Source: an uncultured Xenococcaceae cyanobacterium (GTDB lineage Bacteria; Cyanobacteriota; Cyanobacteriia; Cyanobacteriales; Xenococcaceae). From it: 64,000 bases of DNA. The notes below the pieces were generated by a model. It was not told the origin of the DNA. It saw nothing but the letters and a program-made list of their open reading frames with translations, and did not search any database. Shown piece after piece: positions 41,555 to 52,529 of this stretch (position 1 is the first letter of the stretch; each line of letters starts with the position of its first letter). The DNA is taken from positions 17,327-81,326 of the forward strand of contig CALKUU010000034.1 in NCBI GenBank assembly GCA_937996665.1, given 5' to 3'. The position numbers and the translations under genes are program-made.

Positions 41555-43570
41555 ATGACTTATTCTTCATCTTCTAAATCGAAAAGAACTAGAGCGATCG
41601 CATTACGTAATTACTTTTCTCCTTTTGGCAACAAACTAATTGAAACTGGTTTTGTCAACGGGGAACAGATGCAAAAGGCTTTGCAAGATAGTCGTAAATC
41701 GGGTCGTTCTCTAGTCGATATTTTAGAGTCTGTAACGGGAAAAGCACTTCCTCCAGATCTAATCCGACAGTATAAGAAACATCATTTGTTCGAGCTGAAA
41801 ATTCTTTATGGGATTGAATACATAGATCCTGAAATTGAGGAAGTTCAGAGTAGTCAAACAGCAGAACTAATTGAATCTTTGATTCCTTTAGATTTATGTC
41901 GTCGCTATCGTTTAATTCCGATTGAAAAAAAGGATACTGAACCCGCTTCTTTGGTTGTGGCCATGGTAGAGCCAGAAAACCTAGAAGCACAAGATGATCT
42001 GAATCGAATTCTTCGACCAAAAGGAATTGAGCTTCAAAGAATTGTTATTACCAAGTCAGATTATCAAAAATTAATTGATAAATATCTGGACGAACAAGTT
42101 AAGAAAGAGAAGGCTCCTGATAAGTCTACAAACGTAAATGTTGACGTCTCTCTTGATTTAGATAACTTAGATTTTAATCTCGAAGAAGCCGAAGCAGAGG
42201 TTGCTGATGATTTAGGAGCTGTTAATGAGGCGCAAGGTGCGCCAATTATTAGCCTAGTCAATAAAATTTTGGCAAAAGCACTTCAAGATGGAGTCTCCGA
42301 TATCCATGTTGAACCTCAAGAAGAGGGTCTTAGAGTCCGCTATCGTAAAGATGGGGTTTTGCAGCAAGCCTTTGACATGATGCCCAAGAAAATTATCCCT
42401 GCTGTGGTTGCTCGCTTCAAAATCATGGCCGATTTGGACATTGCAGAGAAAAGGCTACCCCAAGATGGCAAAATTAGGCGGATGTTTCAAGGTCGAAAAG
42501 TCGATTTTCGGGTTAATAGTCTTCCCAGTCGTTTTGGTGAAAAAATCTGTTTACGGATTTTAGATAACTCAGCTACACAACTAGGACTTGATAAGTTAAT
42601 TACTCATCAGCCAACTCTAGAAGTAGTTAGAGATATGGCGCAAAAACCCTTTGGGCTGTTACTTGTAACTGGACCAACAGGATCAGGTAAATCAACGACT
42701 CTTTATTCTGTACTCGCAGAACGTAATCATCCTGGGGTGAATATTAGTACAGCAGAAGATCCGATTGAATATTCTTTGGATGGAATCACTCAAGTTCAGG
42801 TAATTCGTGAAAAAGGAATGGATTTTGCCTCAATCTTGAGAGCTTTCTTAAGACAGGATCCTGATGTAATTCTCGTCGGAGAAACAAGAGACCCAGAAAC
42901 TGCCAAAACAGCAATTGAAGCGGCAATGACTGGTCACTTAGTCCTGACTACCTTGCATACAAATGATGCTGCTGGGGCAATCTCTCGCCTTGATGAGATG
43001 GGAGTAGAGCCCTTTATGATTTCTGGTTCTCTAGTGGGCGTTCTTGCACAACGATTAATGCGTCGTGTTTGTGGCAAGTGTAAAATTCCTTACACTCCCA
43101 CTACCGAAGAATTGGCTCGTTTTGGCTTAAGTGCATCTAATGGCGAGGAGGTAACTTTCTATAAGGCAAATACTCTAAGTCAGGAAGAAAGATTGGCTGC
43201 TAAGGCTAATGGCGATTTATGTCCTAAGTGTAATGGTGGTGGCTATAAAGGCAGGGTCGGGGTTTATGAGGTTATGAAAACCTCAGAAAAAATTCAAGAA
43301 TTAGTCAACCAAGGTGCAACTACAGATCGAATCAAAGAAGTTGCTGTTGAAGAAGGCATGATTACGATTTTGGCCTACAGTCTCGATTTAGTCAGAGAAG
43401 GGCATACTACTCTCGAAGAGGTAGAAAGGGTAACCTTTACCGATTCTGGGTTAGAAGCGGAATTGAAGGCTAAACGGAAGAGTGGTCTAACTTGTCGTAC
43501 TTGTGAGGCTCAACTACAACCGGAATGGTTGGATTGTCCATACTGTATGACATCTCGTTTTAGCGATTAA
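41555..43570 (+). CDS. pilB: Type IV pilus assembly ATPase PilB
   Basis: 671 aa; GPTGSGKSTTLYSVL, AEDPIEYSLDGITQVQV, TLHTNDAAGAISRL, CxxC zinc motif. Confidence 0.96.
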   Translation: MTYSSSSKSKRTRAIALRNYFSPFGNKLIETGFVNGEQMQKALQDSRKSGRSLVDILESVTGKALPPDLIRQYKKHHLFELKILYGIEYIDPEIEEVQSSQTAELIESLIPLDLCRRYRLIPIEKKDTEPASLVVAMVEPENLEAQDDLNRILRPKGIELQRIVITKSDYQKLIDKYLDEQVKKEKAPDKSTNVNVDVSLDLDNLDFNLEEAEAEVADDLGAVNEAQGAPIISLVNKILAKALQDGVSDIHVEPQEEGLRVRYRKDGVLQQAFDMMPKKIIPAVVARFKIMADLDIAEKRLPQDGKIRRMFQGRKVDFRVNSLPSRFGEKICLRILDNSATQLGLDKLITHQPTLEVVRDMAQKPFGLLLVTGPTGSGKSTTLYSVLAERNHPGVNISTAEDPIEYSLDGITQVQVIREKGMDFASILRAFLRQDPDVILVGETRDPETAKTAIEAAMTGHLVLTTLHTNDAAGAISRLDEMGVEPFMISGSLVGVLAQRLMRRVCGKCKIPYTPTTEELARFGLSASNGEEVTFYKANTLSQEERLAAKANGDLCPKCNGGGYKGRVGVYEVMKTSEKIQELVNQGATTDRIKEVAVEEGMITILAYSLDLVREGHTTLEEVERVTFTDSGLEAELKAKRKSGLTCRTCEAQLQPEWLDCPYCMTSRFSD

Positions 43571-43621
43571 CTTTTTAATAACCTGATTTAATACAAGCTT
43601 GCTAAGGGCAAGAAACGAACT

Positions 43622-44722
43622 ATGGATTTGATGATCGAAGATTTGATGGAACAGCTTGTTGAAATGGGCGGTTCTGACATGCATATTCAAGCTAGTGCCC
43701 CTGTCTATTTTCGTATTAGCGGCAAACTAACTCCTATTGGCGAAGAGCTTACTGGGCAAGAATGTCAAAGATTAATTTTCAGTATGCTCAATAATACCCA
43801 AAGAAAAGATTTAGAGCAAACTTGGGAATTAGATTGTTCTTATGGCGTGAAAGGACTAGCCCGTTTCCGAGTCAATGTCTATAAGGAAAGAGGTTTTTAT
43901 GCTGCTTGTTTGAGGGCATTGTCTTCAAAAATTCCTAATTTCGATCAGTTAGGTTTGCCTGATATCGTACGTGATATGACCAATCGCCCCAAAGGTTTGA
44001 TCTTGGTAACTGGTCCGACAGGTTCAGGTAAGACGACAACTTTGGCTGCAATGCTAGATTTGATTAATCGAACTCGAGCTGAGCATATTCTAACGGTAGA
44101 GGATCCGATTGAATATGTTTTTCCCAATATTAAAAGTCTTTTTCATCAACGGCAAAAGGGAGAGGACACTAAAAGTTTTTCTAATGCTTTGAAGGGTGCT
44201 TTGCGGGAAGATCCCGATATTATTTTGGTTGGGGAGATGCGGGATTTAGAAACTATTTCCTTAGCAATTTCTGCCGCGGAAACTGGGCATTTAGTTTTTG
44301 GGACATTGCATACTAGTTCCGCAGCAAGTACTGTCGATCGGATGATTGATGTATTTCCTGCTGCTGAGCAATCTCAAATTAGAGCGATGCTTTCAAACTC
44401 CTTAATGGCTGTGTTTAGTCAGACCTTGGCTAAAAAGAAAAGTCCTAAGCCTGGTGAGTTTGGTCGAGCGATGTGTCAAGAAATTATGATCGTGACTCCT
44501 GCGATCGCCAATTTAATCAGGGAAGGAAAAGCTTCGCAAGTTTATTCGGCGATTCAGACTGGTGCAAAAATGGGAATGATGACGATGGAGCAATCTTTAG
44601 CCGATTTGGTGAAAACTGGTGTGATTAGTATGGAAGAAGCGATCGCTAAAAGTTCCAAGCCCAGCGAATTGCAGCGCCTAGTTGGTGGGGCGACCGCGAC
44701 AAGTCCTAAAGCCAGGCGCTAA
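43622..44722 (+). CDS. pilT: Type IV pilus retraction ATPase PilT
   Basis: 366 aa; GPTGSGKTTTLAAMLD, AIRS-like AIQTGAKMGMMTMEQSLADL. Confidence 0.96.
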   Translation: MDLMIEDLMEQLVEMGGSDMHIQASAPVYFRISGKLTPIGEELTGQECQRLIFSMLNNTQRKDLEQTWELDCSYGVKGLARFRVNVYKERGFYAACLRALSSKIPNFDQLGLPDIVRDMTNRPKGLILVTGPTGSGKTTTLAAMLDLINRTRAEHILTVEDPIEYVFPNIKSLFHQRQKGEDTKSFSNALKGALREDPDIILVGEMRDLETISLAISAAETGHLVFGTLHTSSAASTVDRMIDVFPAAEQSQIRAMLSNSLMAVFSQTLAKKKSPKPGEFGRAMCQEIMIVTPAIANLIREGKASQVYSAIQTGAKMGMMTMEQSLADLVKTGVISMEEAIAKSSKPSELQRLVGGATATSPKARR

Positions 44723-44792
44723 AAGTATTTCTATTGTTAAGCGTTATCTCGAATCGATTTATTTTAAAGACTCTAAATTAAGTGAATGAGCT

Positions 44793-46007
44793 ATGACCGT
44801 ATATACAGCTAAAGTTAAAGACCACTCAGGAAATATTTTTAAAGAGAAAGTAGATGCTACTTCTCCTGAGCAGGCTCGCAGTATCCTCAAAAATAGATAT
44901 CTTGCGGTTGGCAAAATTAGTAAATCTGCTTTAGATTTCGATATGTCACAACTAGAGCTGGCTCTAAGTAAAGTGACAGTTAAAGACAAAGCCGTTTTTT
45001 CCAGGCAACTATCGGTAATGGTCAATGCGGGGGTGGCAATCGTCAGATGTTTAGGGATTTTGGGCGACCAAGCCGGCAATCCTAAACTAAAAAAAGCTCT
45101 ATTGGGTATTAGTGCTGAAGTTCAGCAGGGAATCAGCTTGTCAGAAGCGATGTCAAAGTACCCAGAATGTTTTGATGATCTTTATGTCTACATGGTCGAA
45201 GCAGGTGAGACTGGTGGTGTTTTAGATGAAGTCTTAGAAAGACTTTCTCGACTTTTAGAAGATATTGCTAAACTGCAAAATCAAGTTAAGTCGGCATTGA
45301 CCTATCCGATGACTGTTGGGGCCTTTGCTGTAATTGCCTTTTTGGGGATGACTATTTTTCTAATTCCCGTATTTTCAGGGATTTTCGATTCTTTGGGTGC
45401 TGAGCTGCCTGCTTTGACTAGAGCAATGGTTTGGCTGAGCGATACCTTAAGAAGTTGGAGGGCGATAATTCCCATTATTGGAATTATGGTAATGGTGTTT
45501 ATTTTTAAAACCTATTACAAAACACCTATGGGAAGATTGCAAATTGATGGATTTATGTTGAAGATGCCTTTATTTGGAGATCTCAATGAAAAATCTGCAG
45601 TTGCTCGTTTTTGTCGTGTTTTTGGGGTTCTAACTAGATCTGGGGTTCCTGTTTTAAACTGTTTTGACATTGTTTGTAACACGATTGGTAACCAAGTAAT
45701 CGTCAATGCGATTCAGGGGGCAAAGAGAGATATTCAACAAGGTGGCATGATTTCATTAGCCATTCAGAAAGAAAATGTTTTTCCTCCTCTAGCGATCCAA
45801 ATGATTAGTATTGGGGAAGAAACCGGTGAGCTAGATTCAATGATGTCTAAAGTGGCAGATTTCTATGAAGATGAGGTAGAACAAGCGGTCAAAGGTCTAA
45901 CTAGTATGATCGAGCCGATTATGATGGTGGGAATTGCTTTAATGGTAGGGACAATTCTGCTTTCGATGTACTTACCAATGTTCTCCATTTTCGATCAATT
46001 AGCCTAA
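44793..46007 (+). CDS. pilC: Type IV pilus platform protein PilC
   Basis: 404 aa; two GspF domains, FSRQLSVMVNAGVAIVRCLGIL, MISIGEETGELDSMMSKVADFYEDEV. Confidence 0.96.
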   Translation: MTVYTAKVKDHSGNIFKEKVDATSPEQARSILKNRYLAVGKISKSALDFDMSQLELALSKVTVKDKAVFSRQLSVMVNAGVAIVRCLGILGDQAGNPKLKKALLGISAEVQQGISLSEAMSKYPECFDDLYVYMVEAGETGGVLDEVLERLSRLLEDIAKLQNQVKSALTYPMTVGAFAVIAFLGMTIFLIPVFSGIFDSLGAELPALTRAMVWLSDTLRSWRAIIPIIGIMVMVFIFKTYYKTPMGRLQIDGFMLKMPLFGDLNEKSAVARFCRVFGVLTRSGVPVLNCFDIVCNTIGNQVIVNAIQGAKRDIQQGGMISLAIQKENVFPPLAIQMISIGEETGELDSMMSKVADFYEDEVEQAVKGLTSMIEPIMMVGIALMVGTILLSMYLPMFSIFDQLA

Positions 46008-46124
46008 GTTCTAATCGTAAACATTTCGCCAATGAAGGTTTAGTTTTCTAATTAATGAAGACTGATATTTTGAGCAGCAATTTAACTATCGATACCATAG
46101 AAAAATAGCTAGATTTGTGTCTTT

Positions 46125-46697
46125 ATGAGTGTAAAGCAATCTGATTATGAAAAGCTGCTAGCAGAATGTAGTTGCAACCAGGGAGCGATCGCCTTATTAA
46201 AGCAATATCGCCCCTATTTAGAAACTCTTCCCAGTACCAGAAGACCAGAAGAAAGCTTAGTTACCATTCCTCTTCCAGTGGTTACAATTCGTCAGCAGAT
46301 AGCGACCACCAAAAGCTCTCCAATTAGAGAATTTTGGGAAAAAGCCTTGCTTCTCCCTTGCGATCTGGGAATTATAATGTGTGATCCAGAATGGAAAATA
46401 AAAATTGGCACCGAAATCATTGTCTTTATTCACCGACCTCACGAGGACTTCTCTCAACTGTTGACTAGATGGAGACAGACTCAGATCTATTTAAAACAGG
46501 ACTACAAGTGGATGATGCCATTAGGCGCAGAGCACATGTTTAGCGAAGCCGCCGAAAAAATTTACCCTTTATTTGTAGTGTTTGATTCTACGGACGAAAG
46601 AATCAAAAAAGGACTAGGCGGTGCAGGATTACCTTTTATTACTAGAGAATCTAATTCTCCTCTAGACCAAAAGACAAGCCAAAACACCGCCGTTTAA
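46125..46697 (+). CDS. Conserved hypothetical protein
   Basis: 190 aa with coding-like composition; follows pilC. Confidence 0.65.
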   Translation: MSVKQSDYEKLLAECSCNQGAIALLKQYRPYLETLPSTRRPEESLVTIPLPVVTIRQQIATTKSSPIREFWEKALLLPCDLGIIMCDPEWKIKIGTEIIVFIHRPHEDFSQLLTRWRQTQIYLKQDYKWMMPLGAEHMFSEAAEKIYPLFVVFDSTDERIKKGLGGAGLPFITRESNSPLDQKTSQNTAV

Positions 46698-46730
46698 AAG
46701 TTAATCTCAAATAATTCGCTCAGACAGAAA

Positions 46731-47384
46731 TTAGCCGATTGCAGTTACCTCAAGGCGATTTACTTGCTCTGAGTGACCATTGCTATTATTTCCCAAGGCA
46801 ATATTTTCACCTGGGCGAGGCTGGATCACTCCATAACCACCATGATTGCGGGAATAAATAACGTTTATTTGATTCGTTGCCTTATTGAAAAACATGTAGA
46901 AATCGTGATCGATAATCTGTAGTTGCTCTAAAGCCTCTTGTACAGACATGGGGGGCATCGAGAAATATTTAGTTCTGACTACTTCTTGCGGTAATTGAGG
47001 GGTTTTTTCTGTTACCAAATTGAGGTCTGTTGCTGGCTCATCTAACTCAAAATCATTGGTGTCCTCATCCAGGCGACCCTTTTTGCCTAGCTGTTTTTCT
47101 TTGTACTTCCGAAGTTGACGAGCGATTTTATCGGCAACCATGTCAATACTGGCGTAAAGATTACCGCTACTTTCTTGGGCTCTAATTACAGTTCCGTTAG
47201 CAAAAACGGTAACCTCAGCTTGGTGATTATCAATGGCACGACTATGATTAGCGACGGAAAGATGAACATCAACTTTAGAGGTTAGATTATTAAAGTGTTT
47301 GACTGCTTTTTCTAACTTTTGCTTGACATGGTTGTGGATTGCTTCTGTCACTTCAATGTTATTGCCTTGAATCAGTAGCTTCAT
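46731..47384 (-). CDS. lrtA: Ribosome hibernation promoting factor, long form (LrtA)
   Basis: 217 aa; [31 protein letters not shown] and C-terminal [44 protein letters not shown]. Confidence 0.94.
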   Translation of the reverse strand: MKLLIQGNNIEVTEAIHNHVKQKLEKAVKHFNNLTSKVDVHLSVANHSRAIDNHQAEVTVFANGTVIRAQESSGNLYASIDMVADKIARQLRKYKEKQLGKKGRLDEDTNDFELDEPATDLNLVTEKTPQLPQEVVRTKYFSMPPMSVQEALEQLQIIDHDFYMFFNKATNQINVIYSRNHGGYGVIQPRPGENIALGNNSNGHSEQVNRLEVTAIG

Positions 47385-47746
47385 ATTAGACGCTCCATGG
47401 AGTAAGGGGTTTGATTGTTGAAATAAAAACTACCACATAGATCTAGCAAATAAAAAGATTTGGCATCAAAAAAATGTAACTTTTTCCATGATCAATTAAT
47501 CAATTATCAAAGTAGAGAAAAAACCATTTTTTTATATTGATACTTGGTACTATTGCTGGCAATAAAAAATAAAAAACTTGATTCAGCCACGCGTACAAAA
47601 ATTAACTCTAAATTCAATATTAGTTAACTTCTGCTAATTGAGTGATGTAAATAAATGAGTGGAAAATTAAGTGATAATTTACTTATTAATGCTAAGCCTT
47701 AGACTTATTTCGAAGTCGTATCATTAACAGTCCGAATAGAGATTAG

Positions 47747-47768
47747 GGAACAGACATAGTCTCCTTCC
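47747..47768 (-). promoter_or_regulatory. Hairpin in candidate lrtA 5' leader
   Basis: Minus strand GGAAggAGAC-tat-GTCTgTTCC; about 360 nt upstream of the lrtA ATG. Confidence 0.3.
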
Positions 47769-47975
47769 AGGGAAAATGTACCATTGACAAAATCTTTTTA
47801 TTCTACACTTCTCTTAATATCACATTGATATTTTTAGTTGATCAAAGTCTTTTTAAGCAGAACTTTATGTTTGGTGTTTTAATACTACTAGACTAACACT
47901 TTGTATCGTTTAAAACTTGTATCTATTGATTCTTTTTATGTTCTTTTACATTGGTTGACATTTTTTAAAATAAGG

Positions 47976-48641
47976 ATGACAAATTCACAAATGAGAAATT
48001 GCATTCTCGAAAATTACGATCTTGTTCCCTATTCTGTTGCTTGGGAATATCAAAAGAAATTATTGGCTGAAAGATTGGTTAATCCACAATTAACAGACCA
48101 TCTTATTTTGCTAGAACATCCAGCCGTTTATACTCTGGGAAAAGGTGCAAGTTCTGAGTTTCTCAATTTTGACTCAACGACTGGCGATCGCGAGTTATAT
48201 CGTGTCGAAAGAGGTGGAGAGGTAACTTATCATTGCCCTGGTCAATTGGTAGTCTATCCAATTCTCAACTTAAAGTACTATCAGCAAGATTTGCACTGGT
48301 ATTTAAGGCAATTGGAAGAGGTCATCATTACTGTTTTGAGAAGGTATGATTTGGCTGGCTATCGTCTTCCTGGTTTAACCGGTGTTTGGTTAGAAGACAA
48401 AAAAGTTGCAGCGATCGGTATTAAGGTTAGTCGTTGGATTACAATGCACGGCTTTGCAATCAATGTTAGCCCTGATTTGGAGGGTTTCGAGGTGATTGTG
48501 CCCTGTGGGATTAAAGATAAATTGGTTGGTAGTTTGGTCGAATTTAGACCCAATCTCACTGTAGATCGAGTTAAAGCTGACGTCATTGAAGCTTTTGCTC
48601 AGGTATTTCAAGTTAGTCTAACCGATAATTTTTCGGTCTAG
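47976..48641 (+). CDS. lipB: Octanoyltransferase LipB
   Basis: [63 protein letters not shown] at 47976 preferred over upstream TTG-type start. Confidence 0.95.
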   Translation: MTNSQMRNCILENYDLVPYSVAWEYQKKLLAERLVNPQLTDHLILLEHPAVYTLGKGASSEFLNFDSTTGDRELYRVERGGEVTYHCPGQLVVYPILNLKYYQQDLHWYLRQLEEVIITVLRRYDLAGYRLPGLTGVWLEDKKVAAIGIKVSRWITMHGFAINVSPDLEGFEVIVPCGIKDKLVGSLVEFRPNLTVDRVKADVIEAFAQVFQVSLTDNFSV

Positions 48642-48751
48642 TTTATAAAATTAGATGGTTAAAGGAAATTCAGTTAACTTAATTATGCTAAATTAAGTCC
48701 GATATTTAATTAGCATTAATTAAAAAGTTAGATACTATATATATTTTTTAC

Positions 48752-49393
48752 ATGAATAAACTTATTTTTGGTGGTATTTGGCTATTTTTTACTATATATG
48801 CATTTTTATTTGCGCCTTCAAATGATCCGCAAACACTTGATTTAATTGTCAATTTATCAAAGGGTAACATTCAAGGAATTAATCCTTTGGTAGTTGCGCT
48901 TTTTAACTTGATGGGAATTTTGCCCGCTATCTATGCGTGTTTTCTTCTCGTTGACGGCAGAGGACAAAAATTACCAGCCTGGATCTTTGTCGTTGGTTCT
49001 TTTGGTTTTGGTGCTTTTGCTCTTCTACCCTATCTAGCTTTTAGAGAAAATGATTCTTCTTGGTTCGGAGAAACAACTTGGCTGCTAAAAATTTTAGAAT
49101 CTCCTTTTACCTCAATGATCTTGACGATCGCAACATTGAGCTTAATTTTCTTTGGTTTAAATTATGGTGATTGGGCAAGTTTTATTCAGCTTTGGCAAAG
49201 CAATAAATTTATTAATGTTATGAGCCTAGATTTCTGTTGTCTATGCCTTTGTTTGCCAGCCATCATTAAAGATGATTTGCGTAAAAGAGGGATTAGCAAT
49301 CCCGCTATCTTAGCAATTATTTCATTTATTCCTTTGCTCGGAACCTTGATTTATCTTTGTCTTCGTCCTGAATTAGTAGTTTCGGAAAGTTAA
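48752..49393 (+). CDS. Hypothetical multi-TM membrane protein
   Basis: 213 aa with several hydrophobic segments. Confidence 0.7.
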   Translation: MNKLIFGGIWLFFTIYAFLFAPSNDPQTLDLIVNLSKGNIQGINPLVVALFNLMGILPAIYACFLLVDGRGQKLPAWIFVVGSFGFGAFALLPYLAFRENDSSWFGETTWLLKILESPFTSMILTIATLSLIFFGLNYGDWASFIQLWQSNKFINVMSLDFCCLCLCLPAIIKDDLRKRGISNPAILAIISFIPLLGTLIYLCLRPELVVSES

Positions 49394-49493
49394 CTTAAGA
49401 CCTCAATATCTTATTTTTTTGCCTTTACTGTTGTGACTATAGTGGTATTAGTCGAGAACCCTAACTGGCGAAGACACTCTATGACAAATAATT

Positions 49494-50114
49494 ATGGCAA
49501 AAAATAACAGTAAAGAACATTCGCGATCAAATGCCAAAACAAAAGCGATTTTGGAAGGAGCTATGCAGGAATTTTTAGCTCATGGTTATGCTGCGGCTAG
49601 CATGGACAAGATTGCCAAAGCTGCACAGGTTTCTAAGGCTACCATTTATAGTCATTTTGATGATAAAGAACAACTATTCAGCGCAGTTATTCAAGATTTG
49701 GTTAAAGATAAGTTTCAGGCAGTTATGAGCCTACAAGAACATCAGTCTCTTGAACAAGATCCTAAACAAGTTTTATCTCAGATTGCCATCAATATGTTGT
49801 CGAACGCCAAAAAAGATCAAACTTTTCAAAATTTTATGCGAATTATTCTGGGTGAATCTGGACGTTTTCCTGAGTTAGCGCAGACCTATGTCAGAAGTTT
49901 AGCTAAACCAGCAATCGATACTCTTAGCCATTATTTGCAATCTCACCCTAATCTCAAGCTTGGCGATTCGGAGGCAGCAGCCAGAATAGTGATTGGAACT
50001 TTAGTGTATTTTGTGATTTTGCAAGAAATGTTGCATGGCAAAGATATTTTGCCTCTGGAGAATGATCGTCTAGTTAATGCTTTAACAGATTTAATTGTTA
50101 AATATCAACCGTAA
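49494..50114 (+). CDS. TetR/AcrR-family transcriptional regulator
   Basis: 206 aa; ILEGAMQEFLAHGYAAASMDKIAKAAQVSKATIYSHFDDKEQLF. Confidence 0.94.
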   Translation: MAKNNSKEHSRSNAKTKAILEGAMQEFLAHGYAAASMDKIAKAAQVSKATIYSHFDDKEQLFSAVIQDLVKDKFQAVMSLQEHQSLEQDPKQVLSQIAINMLSNAKKDQTFQNFMRIILGESGRFPELAQTYVRSLAKPAIDTLSHYLQSHPNLKLGDSEAAARIVIGTLVYFVILQEMLHGKDILPLENDRLVNALTDLIVKYQP

Positions 50115-50296
50115 CCACTACAATTTTTCTAACTCTAAATCCAAGCCAGAAAAAAGAGCACGAGATTCATGCCCTAATAGTTTTTTATTCAAATTGTTAT
50201 CTGGTAATATTTGGCTTATAAAGATGATTTAGGAAGCATATTTTGGAAACCTAAACATTTTGGTTTGCTAACAAACTAACTTATAAAAGTACTATT

Positions 50297-50662
50297 TTAT
50301 CTTTTCAACATGCTTTTAACTGTTGAAACAAGCTCAGAGGGCTGAAAAGGCTTAGTTAGATAACCGTCTGCTCCTTGCTTCATCCCCCAGTAGCGATCAA
50401 ATTCCTCACTTTTGGTAGAACACATCAGAACGGGAACTGATTTTGTTGAAGGATTATTTTTAACCCAACGACATAATTCGTAGCCATTCATTTCGGGCAT
50501 AATCAAGTCTGTAATAACTAAATCAGGAATTTGTTCACCTAAAACAGCAACCGCTTCATTACCATTATTAGCGGTTAAGACCTTCATTTTTAGTGAACTG
50601 AGAATTTCCGTAAATGTCGCTCTCAGACTGCTGCTATCATCAACAATGAGAATTGTAACCAT
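50297..50662 (-). CDS. CheY-like single-domain response regulator
   Basis: 121 aa; ILIVDDSSSLRATF, PDLVITDLIMPEMNGYELC, GADGYLTKPF. Confidence 0.93.
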   Translation of the reverse strand: MVTILIVDDSSSLRATFTEILSSLKMKVLTANNGNEAVAVLGEQIPDLVITDLIMPEMNGYELCRWVKNNPSTKSVPVLMCSTKSEEFDRYWGMKQGADGYLTKPFQPSELVSTVKSMLKR

Positions 50663-50801
50663 CTTTATAAATCACTGGAATTTAAAATAAGCCTAAGCCA
50701 TATACACATAGTTCCCTAATCATCGGGATTTATTAACAGCTATCAAATAATTTTTGAATTTGTTGTTAATGATATTTGTGTTCCGAGTATAGCTGAGATT
50801 T

Positions 50802-52529
50802 TTAGTAATGAGTACCAGATTTTCGATGGTGAACTGCGGTAACACCTTCACTTTGTAGTAATTTACCCTGTTCGGCGATCGCATAAATTAACCAGTGATC
50901 ACCACATTCCATTTTATTTTGGATTCGGCACTCTACATATGCCAACGACTCACTGAGAATGGGGCAACCATTGTTTGCTTCAGTCGTCTCGATATCTTTA
51001 AAGCGGTCTTCACCAGGGGCGAAAGGTTTTAAAAACTGTTTCATTAAGCCCAAATGATTTCCTTGCTGAAGGATATTTAGCACAAAGCTATTATCAATGA
51101 ATAGTAAGGATTCAATTGCTCTTTCCTTTGCTACTGCGACGGTGATTCCTGGCGGGTTGAAAGTTGCCTGAGATACCCAAGAAGCTAGCATTGCTCCTGA
51201 TAACTCCTGTTGCTTAGTTGTGACTACGCATAAAGAACCAATTAGTCGACCTAGAGCTTGCTCTGTTCTTGCGCCTTCTGAAGTCTTGTTCCCTCCTTTT
51301 GGTTTGTTGGCTCTTTGGGCTTTTTTCAGAGTTTGAGCGAAATCTGTTCCCGCTTCTTCGCAGGTTTTGAGAATAGTATCAGTTGGTTTGAATTTAACCC
51401 GAATAGGTTCAAAGCCAAAGCTATAGCCCGCATTGCGAAATTTATTTTCTAAAATATCAACTGCTTCGCCACTCCAACCAAAAGAGCCAAATACTCCAGC
51501 CAATTTAGTTTTATTAGTATTGGCTAAAACAGTTCCTAAAGCTGTTTGGATCTGGGTCGGAGCATGACCGCCTAGAGTAGGAGAACCCATAATAAAGCCG
51601 CTAGCATTTTGAACTGCTTTTTTGATAGTTTCTGGTTCAACAAATTCGGCATTAATCGACTCTACTCTGACTCCAGCCTTGGTAAGTCCCCTAGCGATCG
51701 CCTGAGCAATAGTCGCAGTATTTCCATAAGCAGAGGCATAAATAAGCGCAACACTAGTAGTAAGATCTTTTTGGTTATCAAGCCAAGTTTTATAGTCGGA
51801 AGTGAGTTCCTTAAGACTGTACTTAACTAGACAGCCATGACCAACACCATAAATTTTGCTTGGTTTTTCTGCTATTTTTTCCAAGGCAGCTCTTACTTGT
51901 TTAGCATGGGGCGCCATTAGACATTCAAAGTAGTAGCGACGATCTTCTTTATCTACTGTCCAGCCTTCATCAAAAATGCGATCGCCACAGACATGCATCC
52001 CAAATAACTTGTCTGTATACATCGTTTTAGTTGCCAGATCGAAAGTACACATCAAATCTGGATAACGAGGATTAGGGGTTAGGATAAATTCCAAATTATG
52101 TCCCTGACCTAGATTGAGGACATCATCTTTTTTGATCACCTGTAGATTAAGAGATCGATCTTCAAGAATCTTTTGCAGAGAAATAGCGGCTGGATTAGAG
52201 CAAACAATCCTTAGCTGAGGTGCTAATTCTAATAACTTTGCCAATGTTACAGCGCGATTAGGGTTAATGTGACCTAGGATCAAATAATCTATTTCTGATA
52301 AGTCTATTCTCGCTGCCAAGGCAGATAGAAAGATATCTGTAAAAGACTCACCAGGAATGTCTAGTAAAGCTGTTTTGTCCGCTTCTATAAGGTAAGAATT
52401 GGCAGTTGTTCCCTTTTGCAAAGAGTATTCAATCTCAAATTTGAGTCGATCCCAAGTCCGCGATCGAAATACGCGAGTATCATCTGCAATGGGAAATACT
52501 TGCACATCTTTAGCGCGATCTCTTGCCAT
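50802..52529 (-). CDS. Diflavin flavoprotein (Flv, A-type flavodiiron-like)
   Basis: 575 aa; beta-lactamase-like domain, flavodoxin domain (YASAYGNTATIAQAIARGL), C-terminal flavin reductase domain (SWVSQATFNPPGITVAVAKERAIES). Confidence 0.92.
   Translation of the reverse strand: MARDRAKDVQVFPIADDTRVFRSRTWDRLKFEIEYSLQKGTTANSYLIEADKTALLDIPGESFTDIFLSALAARIDLSEIDYLILGHINPNRAVTLAKLLELAPQLRIVCSNPAAISLQKILEDRSLNLQVIKKDDVLNLGQGHNLEFILTPNPRYPDLMCTFDLATKTMYTDKLFGMHVCGDRIFDEGWTVDKEDRRYYFECLMAPHAKQVRAALEKIAEKPSKIYGVGHGCLVKYSLKELTSDYKTWLDNQKDLTTSVALIYASAYGNTATIAQAIARGLTKAGVRVESINAEFVEPETIKKAVQNASGFIMGSPTLGGHAPTQIQTALGTVLANTNKTKLAGVFGSFGWSGEAVDILENKFRNAGYSFGFEPIRVKFKPTDTILKTCEEAGTDFAQTLKKAQRANKPKGGNKTSEGARTEQALGRLIGSLCVVTTKQQELSGAMLASWVSQATFNPPGITVAVAKERAIESLLFIDNSFVLNILQQGNHLGLMKQFLKPFAPGEDRFKDIETTEANNGCPILSESLAYVECRIQNKMECGDHWLIYAIAEQGKLLQSEGVTAVHHRKSGTHY

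Noticed and set aside
41655-42020. 121-aa minus-strand ORF
   Set aside because: Antisense to pilB.
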